Below, in pieces: positions 41,894-53,901 of a DNA stretch of 64,000 nt (the first letter of the stretch is position 1; every line of letters begins with the position of its first letter). Made by a program: the position numbers and the translations under genes. The stretch is from positions 38,499,468 through 38,563,467 of the forward strand of contig NC_053392.1 in assembly GCF_905171765.1 (NCBI RefSeq). Direction: 5' to 3'. Below the pieces are notes generated by a model, which had not been told where the DNA came from, ran no database searches, and was given only the letters and a program-made list of their open reading frames with translations. This stretch comes from Bufo bufo (Eukaryota; Chordata; Amphibia; Anura; Bufonidae).

Positions 41894-42503
41894 TAAGTGG
41901 AACAGCAGCAACTGCACCACCAGCAACTTGGCCAGCTGAGAGTTCAGAAAAAAAATTGCAAGGTTCCAGCACCAGTTGTCAGCCCCGCCATACTTTAAAT
42001 AGTATTCCCATAGGAGAGTTCAATAGAATATTAAGAACCTGTTCACACAGCATTTTGACAAGTGACAAAGCAGCCATTAGACTCAAGGAGAAAGTTTTCA
42101 GCAATCCATATAGAATTGGTTTTCAGCAATCCATATAGCATTGGGGAGCATCTTTATGGCATCTCTAATCCAGAAATCAACAAACAGGGACTTCACTACA
42201 TTTTATTAATTGTCACAAAGGCAATACTGACACTTTAAAGGTAAAAACTTTGGAAAGGGTACACAAACCCAGACGTGGAGGAGACCGGAACAGAAGAGAG
42301 GCATATTGGATCCTAACATTCAAATTCTCCAAAAAGTCTCAATTGCAAAACGGATCTTACTTATTTTTACTAAAAGCATAAATGGTTCAAAAACTAATCG
42401 CAATTAATTATTTTGTTGTATAATTGTATCATGTTTGGTATGTGTTTGACTTTTAAGCCACACCCCCCTCTTGTTTGGCAGCTTTTGACTTGCTGGCCAT
42501 ATA

Positions 42504-44066
42504 CACACTGTACAGAATTATTAGGCAAATGAGTATTTTGACCACATCATCCTCTTTATGCATGTTGTCTTACTCCAAGCTGTATAGGCTCGAAAGCCTA
42601 CTACCAATTAAGCATATTAGGTGATGTGCATCTCTGTAATGAGAAGGGGTGTGGTCTAATGACATCAACACCCTATATCAGGTGTACATAATTATTAGGC
42701 AACTTCCTTTCCTTTGGCAAAATGGGTCAAAAGAAGGACTTGACAGGCTCAGAAAAGTCAAAAATAGTGAGATATCTTGCAGAGGGATGCAGCACTCTTA
42801 AAATTGCAAAGCTTCTGAAGCGTGATCATCGAACAATCAAGCGTTTCATTCAAAATAGTCAACAGGGTCGCAAGAAGCGTGTGGAAAAACCAAGGCGCAA
42901 AATAACTGCCCATGAACTGAGAAAAGTCAAGCGTGCAGCTGCCAAGATGCCACTTGCCACCAGTTTGGCCATATTTCAGAGCTGCAACATCACTGGAGTG
43001 CCCAAAAGCACAAGGTGTGCAATACTCAGAGACATGGCCAAGGTAAGAAAGGCTGAAAGATGACCACCACTGAACAAGAAACACAAGCTGAAACTTCAAG
43101 ACTGGGCCAAGAAATATCTCAAGACTGATTTTTCTAAGGTTTTATGGACTGATGAAATGAGAGTGAGTCTTGATGGGCCAGATGGATGGGCCCGTGGCTG
43201 GATTGGTAAAGGGCAGAGAGCTCCAGTCCGACTCAGACGCCAGCAAGGTGGAGGTGGAGTACTGGTTTGGGCTGGTATCATCAAAGATGAGCTTGTGGGG
43301 CCTTTTCGGGTTGAGGATGGAGTCAAGCTCAACTCCCAGTCCTACTGCCAGTTTCTGGAAGACACCTTCTTCAAGCAGTGGTACAGGAAGAAGTCTGCAT
43401 CCTTCAAGAAAAACATGATTTTCATGCAGGACAATGCTCCATCACACGCGTCCAAGTACTCCACAGCGTGGCTGGCAAGAAAGGGTATAAAAGAAGAAAA
43501 TCTAATGACATGGCCTCCTTGTTCACCTGATCTGAACCCCATTGAGAACCTGTGCTCCATCATCAAATGTGAGATTTACAAGGAGGGAAAACAGTACACC
43601 TCTCTGAACAGTGTCTGGGAGGCTGTGGTTGCTGCTGCACGCAACGTTGATGGTGAACAGATCAAAACACTGACAGAATCCATGGATGGCAGGCTTTTGA
43701 GTGTCCTTGCAAAGAAAGGTGGCTATATTGGTCACTGATTTGTTTTTGTTTTGTTTTTGAATGTCAGAAATGTATATTTGTGAATGTTGAGATGTTATAT
43801 TGGTTTCACTGGTAAAAATAAATAATTGAAATGGGTATATATTTGTTTTTTGTTAAGTTGCGTAATAATTATGCACAGTAATAGTCACCTGCACACACAG
43901 ATATCCCCCTAAAATAGCTAAAACTAAAAACAAACTAAAAACTACTTCCAAAAATATTCAACTTTGATATTAATGAGTTTTTTGGGTTCATTGAGAACAT
44001 GGTTGTTGTTCAATAATAAAATTAATCCTCAAAAATACAACTTTCCTAATAATTCTGCACTCCCTG
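42504..44066 (+). mobile_element. Tc1/mariner-type transposon, complete with TIRs
   Basis: The ends CACACTGTACAGAATTATTA and, reverse-complemented, CAGGGAGTGCAGAATTATTA are inverted repeats. TA dinucleotides lie on both sides (42502-42503 and 44067-44068). The 1563-base element contains one transposase gene with a single premature stop. Insertion at TA is the rule for this superfamily. Relic TIR-like AATTATTAGGCAA motifs also occur internally near 42690 and 43865. Confidence 0.9.
42722..43738 (+). pseudogene. Tc1-like transposase, DD37E spacing, one nonsense codon
   Basis: The Met at 42722 starts a helix-turn-helix region (KDLTGSEKSKIVRYLAEGCS, STLKIAKLLKRDHRTIKRFI), with a second HTH near PLATSLAIFQSCN. 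TGA at 43061-43063 interrupts the frame, and the same frame then continues to 43738. Catalytic residues are LWTDEM (first Asp), FMQDNAPSHAS (second Asp) and SPDLNPIENL (Glu). I count 37 residues between the second Asp and the Glu, against 34 in classical Tc1. The last residues GGYIGH end at TGA. Apart from the one stop the gene looks intact, so inactivation may be recent. Confidence 0.92.
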
Positions 44067-44068
44067 TA

Positions 44069-45174
44069 AAAGTGGGTAGGTTGGCTGAATATTTTATGCC
44101 ATAATTAAGAGTGGGGTATCCGCTCGATATTCATAGGTCTTGCTTATGCTTTTAATGTTTTCATCTTCTATGATTTAATAAAGGAAGTTTTAATCTGGAT
44201 TGGTGCAGGCACCTTGCACTTCATTTTCTGGACTTTAGCAAGTAGCTGGCCCTGTATTTGCTCATTGCATCTGGAGATGTGGAGAAGGTGATTACAAAGT
44301 TGGGTGAGTTAAATGTCACTCTCCTTTTACAAACACCATGCACACTGGTATTAACAGTTTACAATGGTATATTGATGCAGTAAAATGCACTGAATTAAAC
44401 TGGTATATTGACATGCTAAAATGTGTTGAATTAAACTGGTATATTAAAACAGTAAAATGCATTGAACTGAACAATTTTAAAATGTAACAAAAAAGGCTAA
44501 TTTGAGTAGTGTATCTTGCTAAATATATGTGGCTGGAAGTGCTGTAAAACACTTATAACCCGTAGAAAGTTGATGTTAAAAAAAAAAAAAAGTTTGGCTG
44601 CTATTGCACAGAAAAAAAGATCTTTATGAAGAATTTTGGTGCTTGCAGTTCAATACATGAACACAGCATTCCACTTTCCTGAAGCTTCACTCACTGTAAA
44701 ATGTACTTACAGTACATTGCCCCTGTGTTCTTCCTCTCTACTGATAAAACCTGACTTTCCTACATATTGATTCAGTCTACCTGAATACATCCCTACACTG
44801 TCCCTGCAAGACCCTGAGATGACTGAAATTGGTGTCTACCAGACACATGGCAAAAAGGTCCTCTTATATCACTGGCTGAGCTCATAGTTGGTATGTGGAC
44901 ATCTGAGTTAGAACAGAGCCTAACAGACCAGCCAATGTCCTGCACCCTGATTGACTCACAGACTGCCTGCAAAGCATTGTGGACAAGCCCAAGAGTTGGG
45001 GCTATGTGATCCTACTCCTTCTTCATTCTCCCTGCCTTGTTTCCCTGCAAAAGTAAAACAGCAAACACAATGTTTGCCCTTCTTAAGAGATCAGTTATAC
45101 AGTATAATAGTTGATCCAAATAATGATTAGCTTCAGAGTTATAAATTGAAAAACAATAACTGTCTATTCCAGGG
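44069..45174. other. Unassigned sequence with a short tandem repeat
   Basis: No gene recognised. At about 44340-44470, three to four ~48-base units carry GAATTAAACTGGTATATT and AGTAAAATGCATTGAA. The remainder is AT-rich and ordinary in appearance. Confidence 0.5.
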
Positions 45175-45182
45175 GTCATCAA

Positions 45183-48100
45183 TAGAGTTGAGCGAACCCG
45201 AACTGTAAAGTTCGAGTTCGTACCGAACTTTAGGTTTTTTGGCACCCGGACCCGAACCCGAACATTTACGTAAAAGTTCAGGTTCGGGTTCGGTGTTTAA
45301 CGCTTTCTTGGCGCTTTTTGAAAGGCTGCACAGCAGCCAATCAACAAGCGTCATACTACTTGCCCCAAAAGGCCATCACAGCCATGCCTACTATTAGACG
45401 TGCATAAATTAGTGAAATTTAGGCCACAAATACCACTGTCATATAGAGTTTAAAAAAATAATAATTGAGTGCAATACCCTACATCAGGGTTTTTATTGGT
45501 GGTTAATTATTTTTAACAGACTTAACCACTTTTTACTTTGCTTTGTGAACGCTATCAGGCAAACATCTAATAAGGGACGCGGTCATGGTCGTGGTGGTGG
45601 TGTTGGTGGAGCCTCTGGTGCAGGGAGAGGACGTGGCCGTTCTGCCACAGCTACACGTCCTACTGAAACTACTACCTCAGGTCCTAGTAGCCACCAGATC
45701 CTACAGCGATATTTGGTTAAGCCTAATGCCGTTCTAAGGATGGTAAGGCCTGAGCAGGTATAGGCGCTAGTCAATTGGGTGGCCGACAGTGGTTCCAGCA
45801 CGTTCACATTATGTCCCACCCAGTCTTCTGCAGAAAACGCCCAGGTGGCGTCTGAAACCCATGCCCATCAGTCTGTCACATCACCCCCGTGCAGATCGGG
45901 GAACCTGTCTGAGCCTCAAGTCATGCAGCAGTCTCTTATGCTGTTTGAAGACTCTGCTGGCAGGGTTTCCCAAGGGCATCCACCTAGCCCTTCCCCAGCG
46001 GTGGAAGACATAGAATGCACTGACGCACAACCACTTATGTTTCCTGATGAGGACATGGGAATACCAACTCAGCACATCTCTGATGATGACGAAACACAGG
46101 TGCCAACTGCTGCGTCTTTCTGCAGTGTGCAGACCGAAAAGGAGGTCAGGGAGGAAGACTGGGTGGAAGAAGATGCAGGGGACGATGAGGTGCTAGACCC
46201 CACATGGAATGAAGGTCGTGCCACTGACTTTCAGAGTTCGGAGGAAGAGGCAGTGGTGAGACCGAGCCAACAGCGTAGCAAAAGAGGGAGCAGGGTGCAA
46301 AAGCAGAGCAGCCGTCGCCAAAACAGTTTGTCTGCTACTGGCCACCGTCACCAGGGACCGAGCACACCAAAGGCAGCTTCAAGGAAGTCCCTGGCATGGC
46401 ACTTCTTCACACAATGTGCTGACGACAAGACCCAAGTGGTTTGCACGCTGTGCCATCAGGGCCTGAAGCGAGGCATTAACGTTCTGAACCTTAGCACAAC
46501 CTGCATGACCAGGCATCTACATGCAAGACAGGGGCTGCAGTGGAGTAAGCACCTTCAAAACCAAGAAAGGGCTCAGGCCTCTCCTGCTCCCTCTTCTGCT
46601 GCTGCCTCGGCCTCTTCCTCCGCCTCTGGAGGAACGTTGGCACCTGCCGCCCAGCAAACAGAGGATGTGCCATCAACAACACCACCTCCGTCACCAAGCA
46701 TCTCCACCATGTCACACGGAAGCGTTCAGCTCTCCATCTCACAAATTCCCACCTAGCCACCCTCGATCCCTGGCCCTGAATGCCAGCATTTCTAAACTAC
46801 TGGCCTTTGAAATGCTGTCATTTAGGCTGGTGGAGACGGACAGCTTCAAACAGCTCATGTCGCTTGCTGTCCCACAGTACGTCGTTCCCAGCCGCCACTA
46901 CTTCTCCAGGAGAGCCGTGCCCTCCCTGCACAACCAAGTATCGGATAAAATCAAGTGTGCAGAGCTGTTTGGTGCATGTCCTCCCGCCGCCAAGGATCGC
47001 AGGGCATCATTCTTTGCCTCCTGTTGCCTCCTATTCCTACTCGGCTTCCTCCTCCTCTTCTACCACCTCCTCATCCGGTCAGAGACAGACCTTCACCACC
47101 AACTTCAGCACAGCCAAGGGTAAATGTCAGCAGGCTGTTCTGAAACTGATGTGTTTGGGGGACAAGCCCCACACCGCGCAGGAGTTGTGGCGGGGTATAG
47201 AACAACAGACCGACGAGTGGTTGCTGCCAGTGAGCCTCAAGCCCGGCCTGTTGGTGTGCGATAATGGGCGAAATCTCGTTGCAGCTCTGGGACTAGCCGG
47301 TTTGACGCACATCCCTTGCCTGGCGCATGTGCTGAATTTGGTGGTGCAGAAATTCATTCACAACTACCCCGACATGTCAGAGCTGCATAAAGCGCTTCCG
47401 GCGTTCTCATCCTGCCGCCGCTCGGCTGTCTGCTCTACAGCGTAACTTCGGCCTTCCCGCTCACCGCCTCATGAGCGACATGCCCACCAGGTCGAACTCC
47501 ACCTTGCACATGCTGGAGAGAATGTGCGTGCAGCAGCAGGCCATAGTGGAGTTTCAGCTGCAGCACGCACGGGTGAGTCGCACTGCGGAACAGCACCACT
47601 TCACCACCAATGACTGGGCCTCCATGCGAGACCTGTGTGCCCTCTTGCGCTGTTTCGAGTACTCCACCAACATGGCCAGTGGCGATGACACTGTTATCAG
47701 CGTTACAATACCACTTCTATGTCTCCTTGAGAAAACACTTAGGGCGATGATGGAAGAGGATGTGGCCAAGGGCGAGGAGGAGGAAGAGGGGTCATTTCTA
47801 ACACTTTCAGGCCAGTCTTTTAGAAGTGGATCAGAGGGAGTTTTTTTGCAACAGCAGAGGCCAGGTACAAATTTGGCCAGCCAGGGCCCACTACTGGAGG
47901 ACGAGGAGGAGGAGGATGGAGATGAAGCATGTTCACAGCTGGGTGGCATCCAACGCAGCTCGGGCCCATCACTGGTGCGTGGCTGGGGGGATACGGAGGA
48001 CGCAGACGATACACGTCCCACAGAGAACAGCTTGTCCTTACCTCTGGGCAGCCTGGCACACATGAGCGACTAAATGCTGCAGTGCCTGCGCAATGACAGC

Positions 48101-49235
48101 AGAGTTGCCCACATTTTAACGTGTACTGACTACTGGGTGGCCACCCTGCTGAATCCCCGTTACAAAGACAATGTGCCGTCCTTAATTCCCTCACTGGAGC
48201 GTGATCGGAAGATGCGCGACTACAGGCACACACTGGTAGACACGATCCTGAGACCATTCCCGACTGACGCCGGGGGACAAGTGGAAGCACAAGGCGAAGG
48301 CAGGGGAGGAGGAAGAGGTCGCCAACGCAGCTGTGTCAGCGCCAGCACCTCAGAAAGCAGGGTTAGCATGGCCGACATGTGGAAAAGCTTTGTCACCTCG
48401 CCGCAGCAACTGGTCCCAACTGCTGATATGGAGGGTGTTAACAGGAGGCAGCATTTGAACAACATGTTGGAACAGTACCTGTGCACACGCCTACACATAC
48501 TGACTGATGGTTCTGCCCCATTCAACTTCTCGGTCTCCAAATTGTCCACATGGCCAGAGCTTGCCCTGTATGCCTTGGAGGTGCTGGCCTGCCCTGCAGC
48601 CAGTGTACTCTCTGAACGTGTATTTAGCACGGCAAGAGGCGTCATTACAGACAGAAGCAGCCGCCTGTCCACAGCCAACGTGGACAAGCTCACGTACCTT
48701 GTGCAGAATAGACAGTTCTAACAGACTCAACCATCCATCCTTGTACTCAAGTGCACTTATTCTTATTTTTATTTTTTATATGTCCCAATATTTTGGAGAT
48801 ACCCTTATGTAAAAATGCAAAATAACACACATCTGTGTTGGCTACCTATTCCCCCTTCGCCGCCGCTTCCACCTAGACCGCCACGTGAGCCTACACGGCC
48901 ACATAAACCCATTCACCGCCTCCTCAACCTCTTCCTCTTACATCATTCCTATTTTTTATTTTTTTAAGGTCTTTTATGTTTTTTTAATTCATTTCCCTAT
49001 CCACATTTGTTTGCAGAGCATTTGCCATGCTCTTAAGCACATTTTGCTGCCTTTTGCAGCCCTCTAGCTCTTTCCAGGGATATTTTAGAGCCATTTTAGT
49101 GGCCAAAAGTTCGGGTCGCCTTTTGACTTCAATGGGGTTCGGGTTCGGGGTCAAGTTCGGATCCCGAACCCGAACTTTTTTTCAAGTTCGGCCGAACTTG
49201 CCGAACCAGAACATGCAGGTGTCCGCTCAACTCTA
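45183..49235 (+). mobile_element. hAT transposon copy E, complete (TIRs and 8-bp TSD)
   Basis: The element starts TAGAGTTGAGCGAAC and ends GTCCGCTCAACTCTA. GTCATCAA flanks it at 45175-45182 and 49236-49243, a perfect 8-bp duplication as expected for hAT. It is 4053 bases and shorter than copy A because the leader tandem arrays are absent. Subterminal GAACCCGAAC clusters lie at both ends. The transposase gene is broken (next entry). The trailer 48722-49105 holds no gene. Confidence 0.95.
45545..48721 (+). pseudogene. hAT transposase copy E, catalytic region deleted
   Basis: The Gly/Arg-rich N-terminus (GRGHGRGGGVGG) ends at TAG 45761-45763 (Gln in copy B). A 325-residue frame 45779-46756 covers the acidic region and BED finger SLAWHFFTQCADDKT with CTLC. 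The last zinc-ligand His is Gln (RHLHARQ against RHLHAKH). A deletion near 46745 shifts the frame. A second deletion near 46965 removes the DTWTS motif with the first catalytic Asp. A third near 47390 breaks the MSELLHKVR segment. The DVPTRWNST segment reads DMPTRSNST. TAA at 48071-48073 replaces the Tyr of MSGYML. The C-terminus keeps PAASVLSERVFSTARGVI. Dead copy. Confidence 0.9.
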
Positions 49236-49243
49236 GTCATCAA

Positions 49244-49623
49244 CCTCCAGCTCTCAAGAGACTTTGATTTGCACTTCTTATTAGATGATGGCTTGGTGAT
49301 GCTTCTCTTCATTTATTATGGCTTCATTTTGATTACTTTTTTTGTCTCTTTTTCACTCAGTTTTACCTCCCCTTAAATTGTAGAACCTTTATTTGATGTT
49401 CCTTGAATGGCCACCTAACCCTTGTTCAGAAGATCCTCAGGCTATAGGAAACTCACACTGTATTATTTGACTTCCCGATTATTTGTCTAGAATGTCTGAT
49501 GAGTACTGAATCCTCTGCAGGGAGAAGAAAAGGGAGAGAGGGGATATTTTCTAAGTGTAGCAAATTTCAATAAAAATTTAGTTCATATATAGCAAAAAAA
49601 GGGGACATGTGGCTGAGTTGTGA
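49244..49623. other. Unassigned flank, no feature seen
   Basis: AT-rich sequence between two hAT insertions, with no open frame or repeat structure that I recognise. Confidence 0.4.
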
Positions 49624-49706
49624 CCTGTGACCAGTGGCGGATCCAGGGGGGGGGGGCAACGGGACAATTGCCCCCCCCCCCCCGAGCTGGCAGTGGCGGG
49701 GCACAG

Positions 49707-49861
49707 GGAGATGAGCGCTTCCATTGTGGAAGCGCTCATCTCCATAGTCATCTGTATCGCCGTCCTCAGGACAGCGATACAGATGACTGTGCTGAGGCAG
49801 GGGAGGGAGAGGCGTGTCCCTTTCCCTTACTCTGATAGACTGCAGGCACTAGTGCCTGCAG
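49707..49861. other. Cluster of three perfect or near-perfect hairpins
   Basis: 49707-49743 is a 17-bp stem with a 3-nt loop (GGAGATGAGCGCTTCCA arms). The next pairs AGTCATCTGTATCGC with its complement across a short loop. 49840-49861 is an exact 22-base palindrome centred on ACTAGT. Their function, if any, is unknown. Confidence 0.9.
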
Positions 49862-50009
49862 CCTACCAGAGGTCGGCGCAGGCGGAGCAATGACGTCATC
49901 GCGCCGCCTGAGCCGTACAGCGCGGGACACAGGCCGGAAGAGGCCTGCATCGCATCGCTGACATGGAGGTAAGTATGTGTTTTTATTTTTTTATTTTTTA
50001 TATATACAA

Positions 50010-50580
50010 TACTTTTACTGGCACATGGGGGGGCTGTTATTGCTGGCACATGGGGGGGCTGTTATTGCTGGCACATGGGGGGGCTGTTATTACTGGCATA
50101 TGGGGGGGATGTTATTGCTGGCGCATGGGGGGGCTGTTATTGCTGGCACATGGGGGGGCTGTTATTGCTGACACATGGGGGGGCTGTTATTGCTGGCACA
50201 TGGGGAGGCTGTTATTGCTGGCACATGGGGGGCTGTTATTGCTGGCACATGGGGGGCTGCTATTGCTGGCACATGGGCGGGCTGTTATTAATGCTGGCAC
50301 ATGGGGGGCTGTTATTAATACTGGCACATGGGGGGCTGTTATTAATACTGGCACATGGGGGGCTGTTATTAATACTGGCACATGGGGGGCTGTTATTAAT
50401 ACTGGCACATGGGGGGGCTGTTATTAATACTGGCACATGGGGGGGATGTTATTAATACTGGCACATGGGGGAGCTGTTATTAATACTGGCACATTGGAGG
50501 GCTGTTATTACTGGCACATGGGGGGGCTGTTATTACTGGCACATGGGGGGGCTGTTATTGCTGGCACATGATTGGGGGGT
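50010..50580. repeat. 26-31-bp G-rich minisatellite
   Basis: About 20 units of TGGCACATGGGGGGGCTGTT followed by ATTG, ATTACTG or ATTAATACTG. Runs of six or seven G in every unit give one strand strong G-quadruplex potential. Confidence 0.93.
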
Positions 50581-51261
50581 TGCTCTTGTTACTGGAACAT
50601 TATTGGTGTCACTATAGGGGCATCTACTGAGGCCACAAAGAAGGGGTATTTTATATGGGGTTCTCTGTACAGTACAATTTTATACTGGGACACATTATGG
50701 TGGGTACTATGGGGAAGGGGGGAGAGGAGTACTATGGGGTCATCTACGGGGGGCACTAAAAAGGGGTATTTTATACTTGCAAATTATGGGGGACACTGAG
50801 GGCATCTACTGGAGCATTTTATACTGGCACATTATGGGGGGCACTAGGAGGAAGGAGGGTGTGGAGCACTATGGAGGCATTTACTGGGGGCACTATATAG
50901 GGGTGTTTTATACTGGCACATTATGGGGGCACTATGGGGACATTAGCTCACCTGGGGCATTACAAGGGGGTATGTTTTGCAAATTATAAGGAGAATTATT
51001 TCTACTGGGGGGGCATTATGGTGGGCTTTATTACTCCCCCATGGTATGACCCCCTAGTAGCAGCACCAGCCTCTCCCTGCTCTGCTATCCCTCTGCCCCT
51101 TTTACAAATCCTTATTATGAAATCTTTCTCATTAGGATAAAATGCATGAGCTACGCCGAGCCCCCCGGTCAAAGTGTTGAAGTGGTGTCCGAGATCCCCA
51201 AGGGCCAAGCCAAGTAATTGTAAGTTTTCATGTGAAATATGTTTATGTTATACACATATAG

Positions 51262-51755
51262 CATACACTGTGCCACACAATATACAGTATACCTCTACAC
51301 TGTGCCACACAATATACAGTATACCTCTACACTGTGCCACACAATATACAGTATACCTCTACACTGTGCCCCACAATATACAGTATACCTCTACACTGTG
51401 CCACACAATATACAGTACACCTCTACACTGTGCCACACAATATACAGTATACAGCTACACTGTGCCACACAATATAAAGTATACCTCTACACTGTGCCAC
51501 ACAATATACAGTATACCTCTACACTGTGCCACACAATATACAGTATACCTCTACACTGTGCCACACAATATACAGTGCACCTCTACACTGTGCCACACAA
51601 TATACAGTATACCGCTACACTGTGCCACACAATATAAAGTATACCTCTACACTGTGCCGCACAATATACAGTATACCGCTACACTGTGCCCCACAATATA
51701 CAGTATACCTCTACACTGTGCCACACAATATAAAGTATACCTCTACACTATGTAG
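51262..51755. repeat. 32-bp satellite, first block
   Basis: About 15 head-to-tail units CTACACTGTGCCACACAATA followed by TACAGTATACCT. Variants such as CAGTGCACC, AAAGTATACC and CCGCTACAC are scattered. Confidence 0.95.
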
Positions 51756-51919
51756 TTTGTTCTATAAGCACCATGGTTTTGTGGCGGCGGACAGAAAATA
51801 ATCTGGAAGTGCCCCTCCCGAGACCAGGCTCTGGATCCGCCACTGCCTGTGACTAGGACATGTGACTAGTACGTTAGTTGTCCATCCAGGTGGTTACTCT
51901 GAGGCTATAAATGAGCTAT

Positions 51920-52723
51920 ATGCATGAGCTACGCCGAGCCCCCCGGTCAAAGTGTTGAAGTGGTGTCCGAGATCCCCAAGGGCCAAGCCAAGTAATTGTA
52001 AGTTTTCATGTGAAATATGTTTATGTTATACACATATAGCATACACTGTGCCACACAATATACAGTACACCTCTACACTGTGCCACACAATATACAGTAT
52101 ACCTCTACACTGTGCCACACAATATACAGTATACCGCTACACTGTGCCACACAATATAAAGTATACCTCTACACTGTGCCACACAATATACAGTATACCT
52201 CTACACTGTGCCACACAATGTACAGTATACCTCTACACTGTGCCACACAATATACAGTGCACCTCTACACTGTGCCACACAATATACAGTATACCGCTAC
52301 ACTGTGCCACACAATATAAAGTACACCTCTACACTGTGCCACACAATATACAGTATACCGCTACACTGTGCCACACAATATAAAGTATACCTCTACACTG
52401 TGCCACACAATATACAGTATACCTCTACACTGTGCCACACAATATACAGTATACCTCTACACTGTGCCACACAATATACAGTGCACCTCTACACTGTGCC
52501 ACACAATATACAGTATACCGCTACACTGTGCCGCACAATATAAAGTATACCTCTACACTATGTAGTTTGTTCTATAAGCACCATTGTTTTGTGGCGGCGG
52601 ACAGAAAATAATCTGGAAGTGCCCCTCCCGAGACCAGGCTCTGGATCCGCCACTGCCTGTGACTAGGACATGTGACTAGTACGTTAGTTGTCCATCCAGG
52701 TGGTTACTCTGAGGCTATAAATA
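51920..52723. repeat. Tandem segmental duplication of 51142-51919
   Basis: The sequence from ATGCATGAGCTACGCCGAGC through the 32-bp satellite, the hAT 3' end (CTGGATCCGCCACTG at 52641-52655), the outer target-duplication copy CCTGTGAC and about 60 bases of flank (to GAGGCTATAAAT) is present twice in tandem. Flanking DNA is included, so this is a duplication after the hAT insertion. The second satellite block (52035-52560) differs in unit number and variant order. 52724-52891 beyond it shows nothing. Confidence 0.93.
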
Positions 52724-53433
52724 TGTAAAATTGTTTGGAAATGAAAAGAAAATTACTTGAAATCACCCAGTGGTATTTAAAATCGGTACAATGTGCTGTT
52801 CCAAAAATAAGTAAAAACAATATAATTTAAAAAATGCAAATAAATAAAAAAAATGTAAAAAAAAAACACCCATGCCAACCGAAACTGTTTCCATAGTCAC
52901 CCTGTTAATATTCACAACTAATGGGTAGCTTATTAAAACTTAACATTTATTAATGTCCAAGAGTAAAATAATGGGCCCTGAAAAAGTGAAACAAACAAAG
53001 AACATAACCATTGGCTGCGTTAATCTCCTTTGGAAGCAATGCTAACAAGAAGATGGGAGAGGACCAAAGCAGGGATAGCGGTGTAAAAATAGAATAAGAG
53101 GAAAAGATACATAGAAAGAGAGACACAGTGCTGGGTCAAAAACCCTAAGTGTCCCTAGCTCTATCTCTCGTCCTACTGCCCTACTGTATTCACCCTGCCG
53201 TCACCCTCCCTAAAAGTGGACTGCCCAGCTTTGCCCGACAGACAGAAAAAGGTCCGTGGGATCCCAAACTAATCTATCGGTTAAAGGGGAGCAATTGAAC
53301 TGACAGGATGATAGGGTCGATTGAACTGAATTGCAGTATGGCTATAAAAGAACCGCAATATACAGTACAATCAACAATCTGACATGTACATTTACAATGG
53401 AAGCTGCGTAGCTACCAAGTTATAAAAAGTCCC

Positions 53434-53466
53434 GACGCGTTTCCTCGATGGTTACTGATTCCTCAG
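53434..53466 (-). ncRNA. Hammerhead-like core in the Penelope-like element
   Basis: The minus strand reads CTGAGGA (53466-53460; consensus CUGANGA), a poorly paired helix II region, GAAA (53443-53440), palindromic ACGCGT and GTC (53436-53434). The outer flanks GTACC and GGGAC pair at four of five positions as helix I. Helix II is weak, so activity is uncertain. Confidence 0.45.
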
Positions 53467-53649
53467 GGTACCAAATCTAATGTCAGTGACCCCTCAATAA
53501 TAGGTCACTTTGTTCAAGTGGGAAGTGCATAGAGAACCCGGCTTAATACAACGCTCCAAGATTATGCGCTGCAATCCATCCTGGTTGCTGGTGGCTATAT
53601 GGTATCCTTTTACCAGTCCTAATTTGAAAATTTTAACTGCCGCACTAAG

Positions 53650-53901
53650 GGAGTCATATACAAGATCAATTGTGAATGTGGCCTTGAATATGTGGGCAAA
53701 ACCACCCGTGAACTGCGACGGCGAGTGGGAGAACATCTGGGTGATGTTAGAAACAACCGAGACACACCCTTGGCGAAACATGTCAATGGGATACATGGAG
53801 GTGACATATCTGGCCTGAAATTCATGGGTATTGAGGTGGTAGGGGAGGGGACTGGGACAGGAAGGTCTTGCAGAGAGAAACATAGTGGATCTTTCAGCTG
53901 A
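53650..53901 (+). pseudogene. GIY-YIG endonuclease fragment (Penelope-like)
   Basis: A continuous frame starting around GVIYKINCECG reads a GIY-YIG nuclease. It has the GVIY half and EYVGKTTRELRRRVGEH with the YVG half and the catalytic-side Arg, then HVNGIHGGDISGLKFMGIEV. The Cys pair in NCECG fits the CCHH-type finger found in Penelope endonucleases. It stops at 53899-53901. Upstream, the RT that should precede it is missing. In intact elements this domain nicks chromosomal DNA to prime reverse transcription. Confidence 0.85.

Larger units (their letters stand above)
49632..51845. mobile_element. Non-autonomous hAT element with hairpins and minisatellites
   Basis: The termini CAGTGGCGGATCCAG and CTGGATCCGCCACTG are perfect inverted repeats. 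CCTGTGAC occurs on both sides (49624-49631 and 51846-51853), the 8-bp duplication of hAT. The interior has no transposase. It starts with three hairpins (49707-49861), then a GC-rich stretch, a 26-bp minisatellite, looser TGGCACATTATGGGGG-type units to about 51000, and a 32-bp satellite. Frames of 100-190 residues here follow repeat periodicity. Confidence 0.93.

Noticed and set aside
50010..50580. Regular ~26-bp repeats considered as a CRISPR-like array
   Set aside because: There are no unique spacers of constant length, the units are G-run minisatellites inside a eukaryotic hAT element, and no cas genes occur.
51174..52565. Long frames repeating LYTVPHNIQYTS-type text
   Set aside because: A 32-bp satellite read in three frames gives a 96-base coding period. 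This is not a gene.
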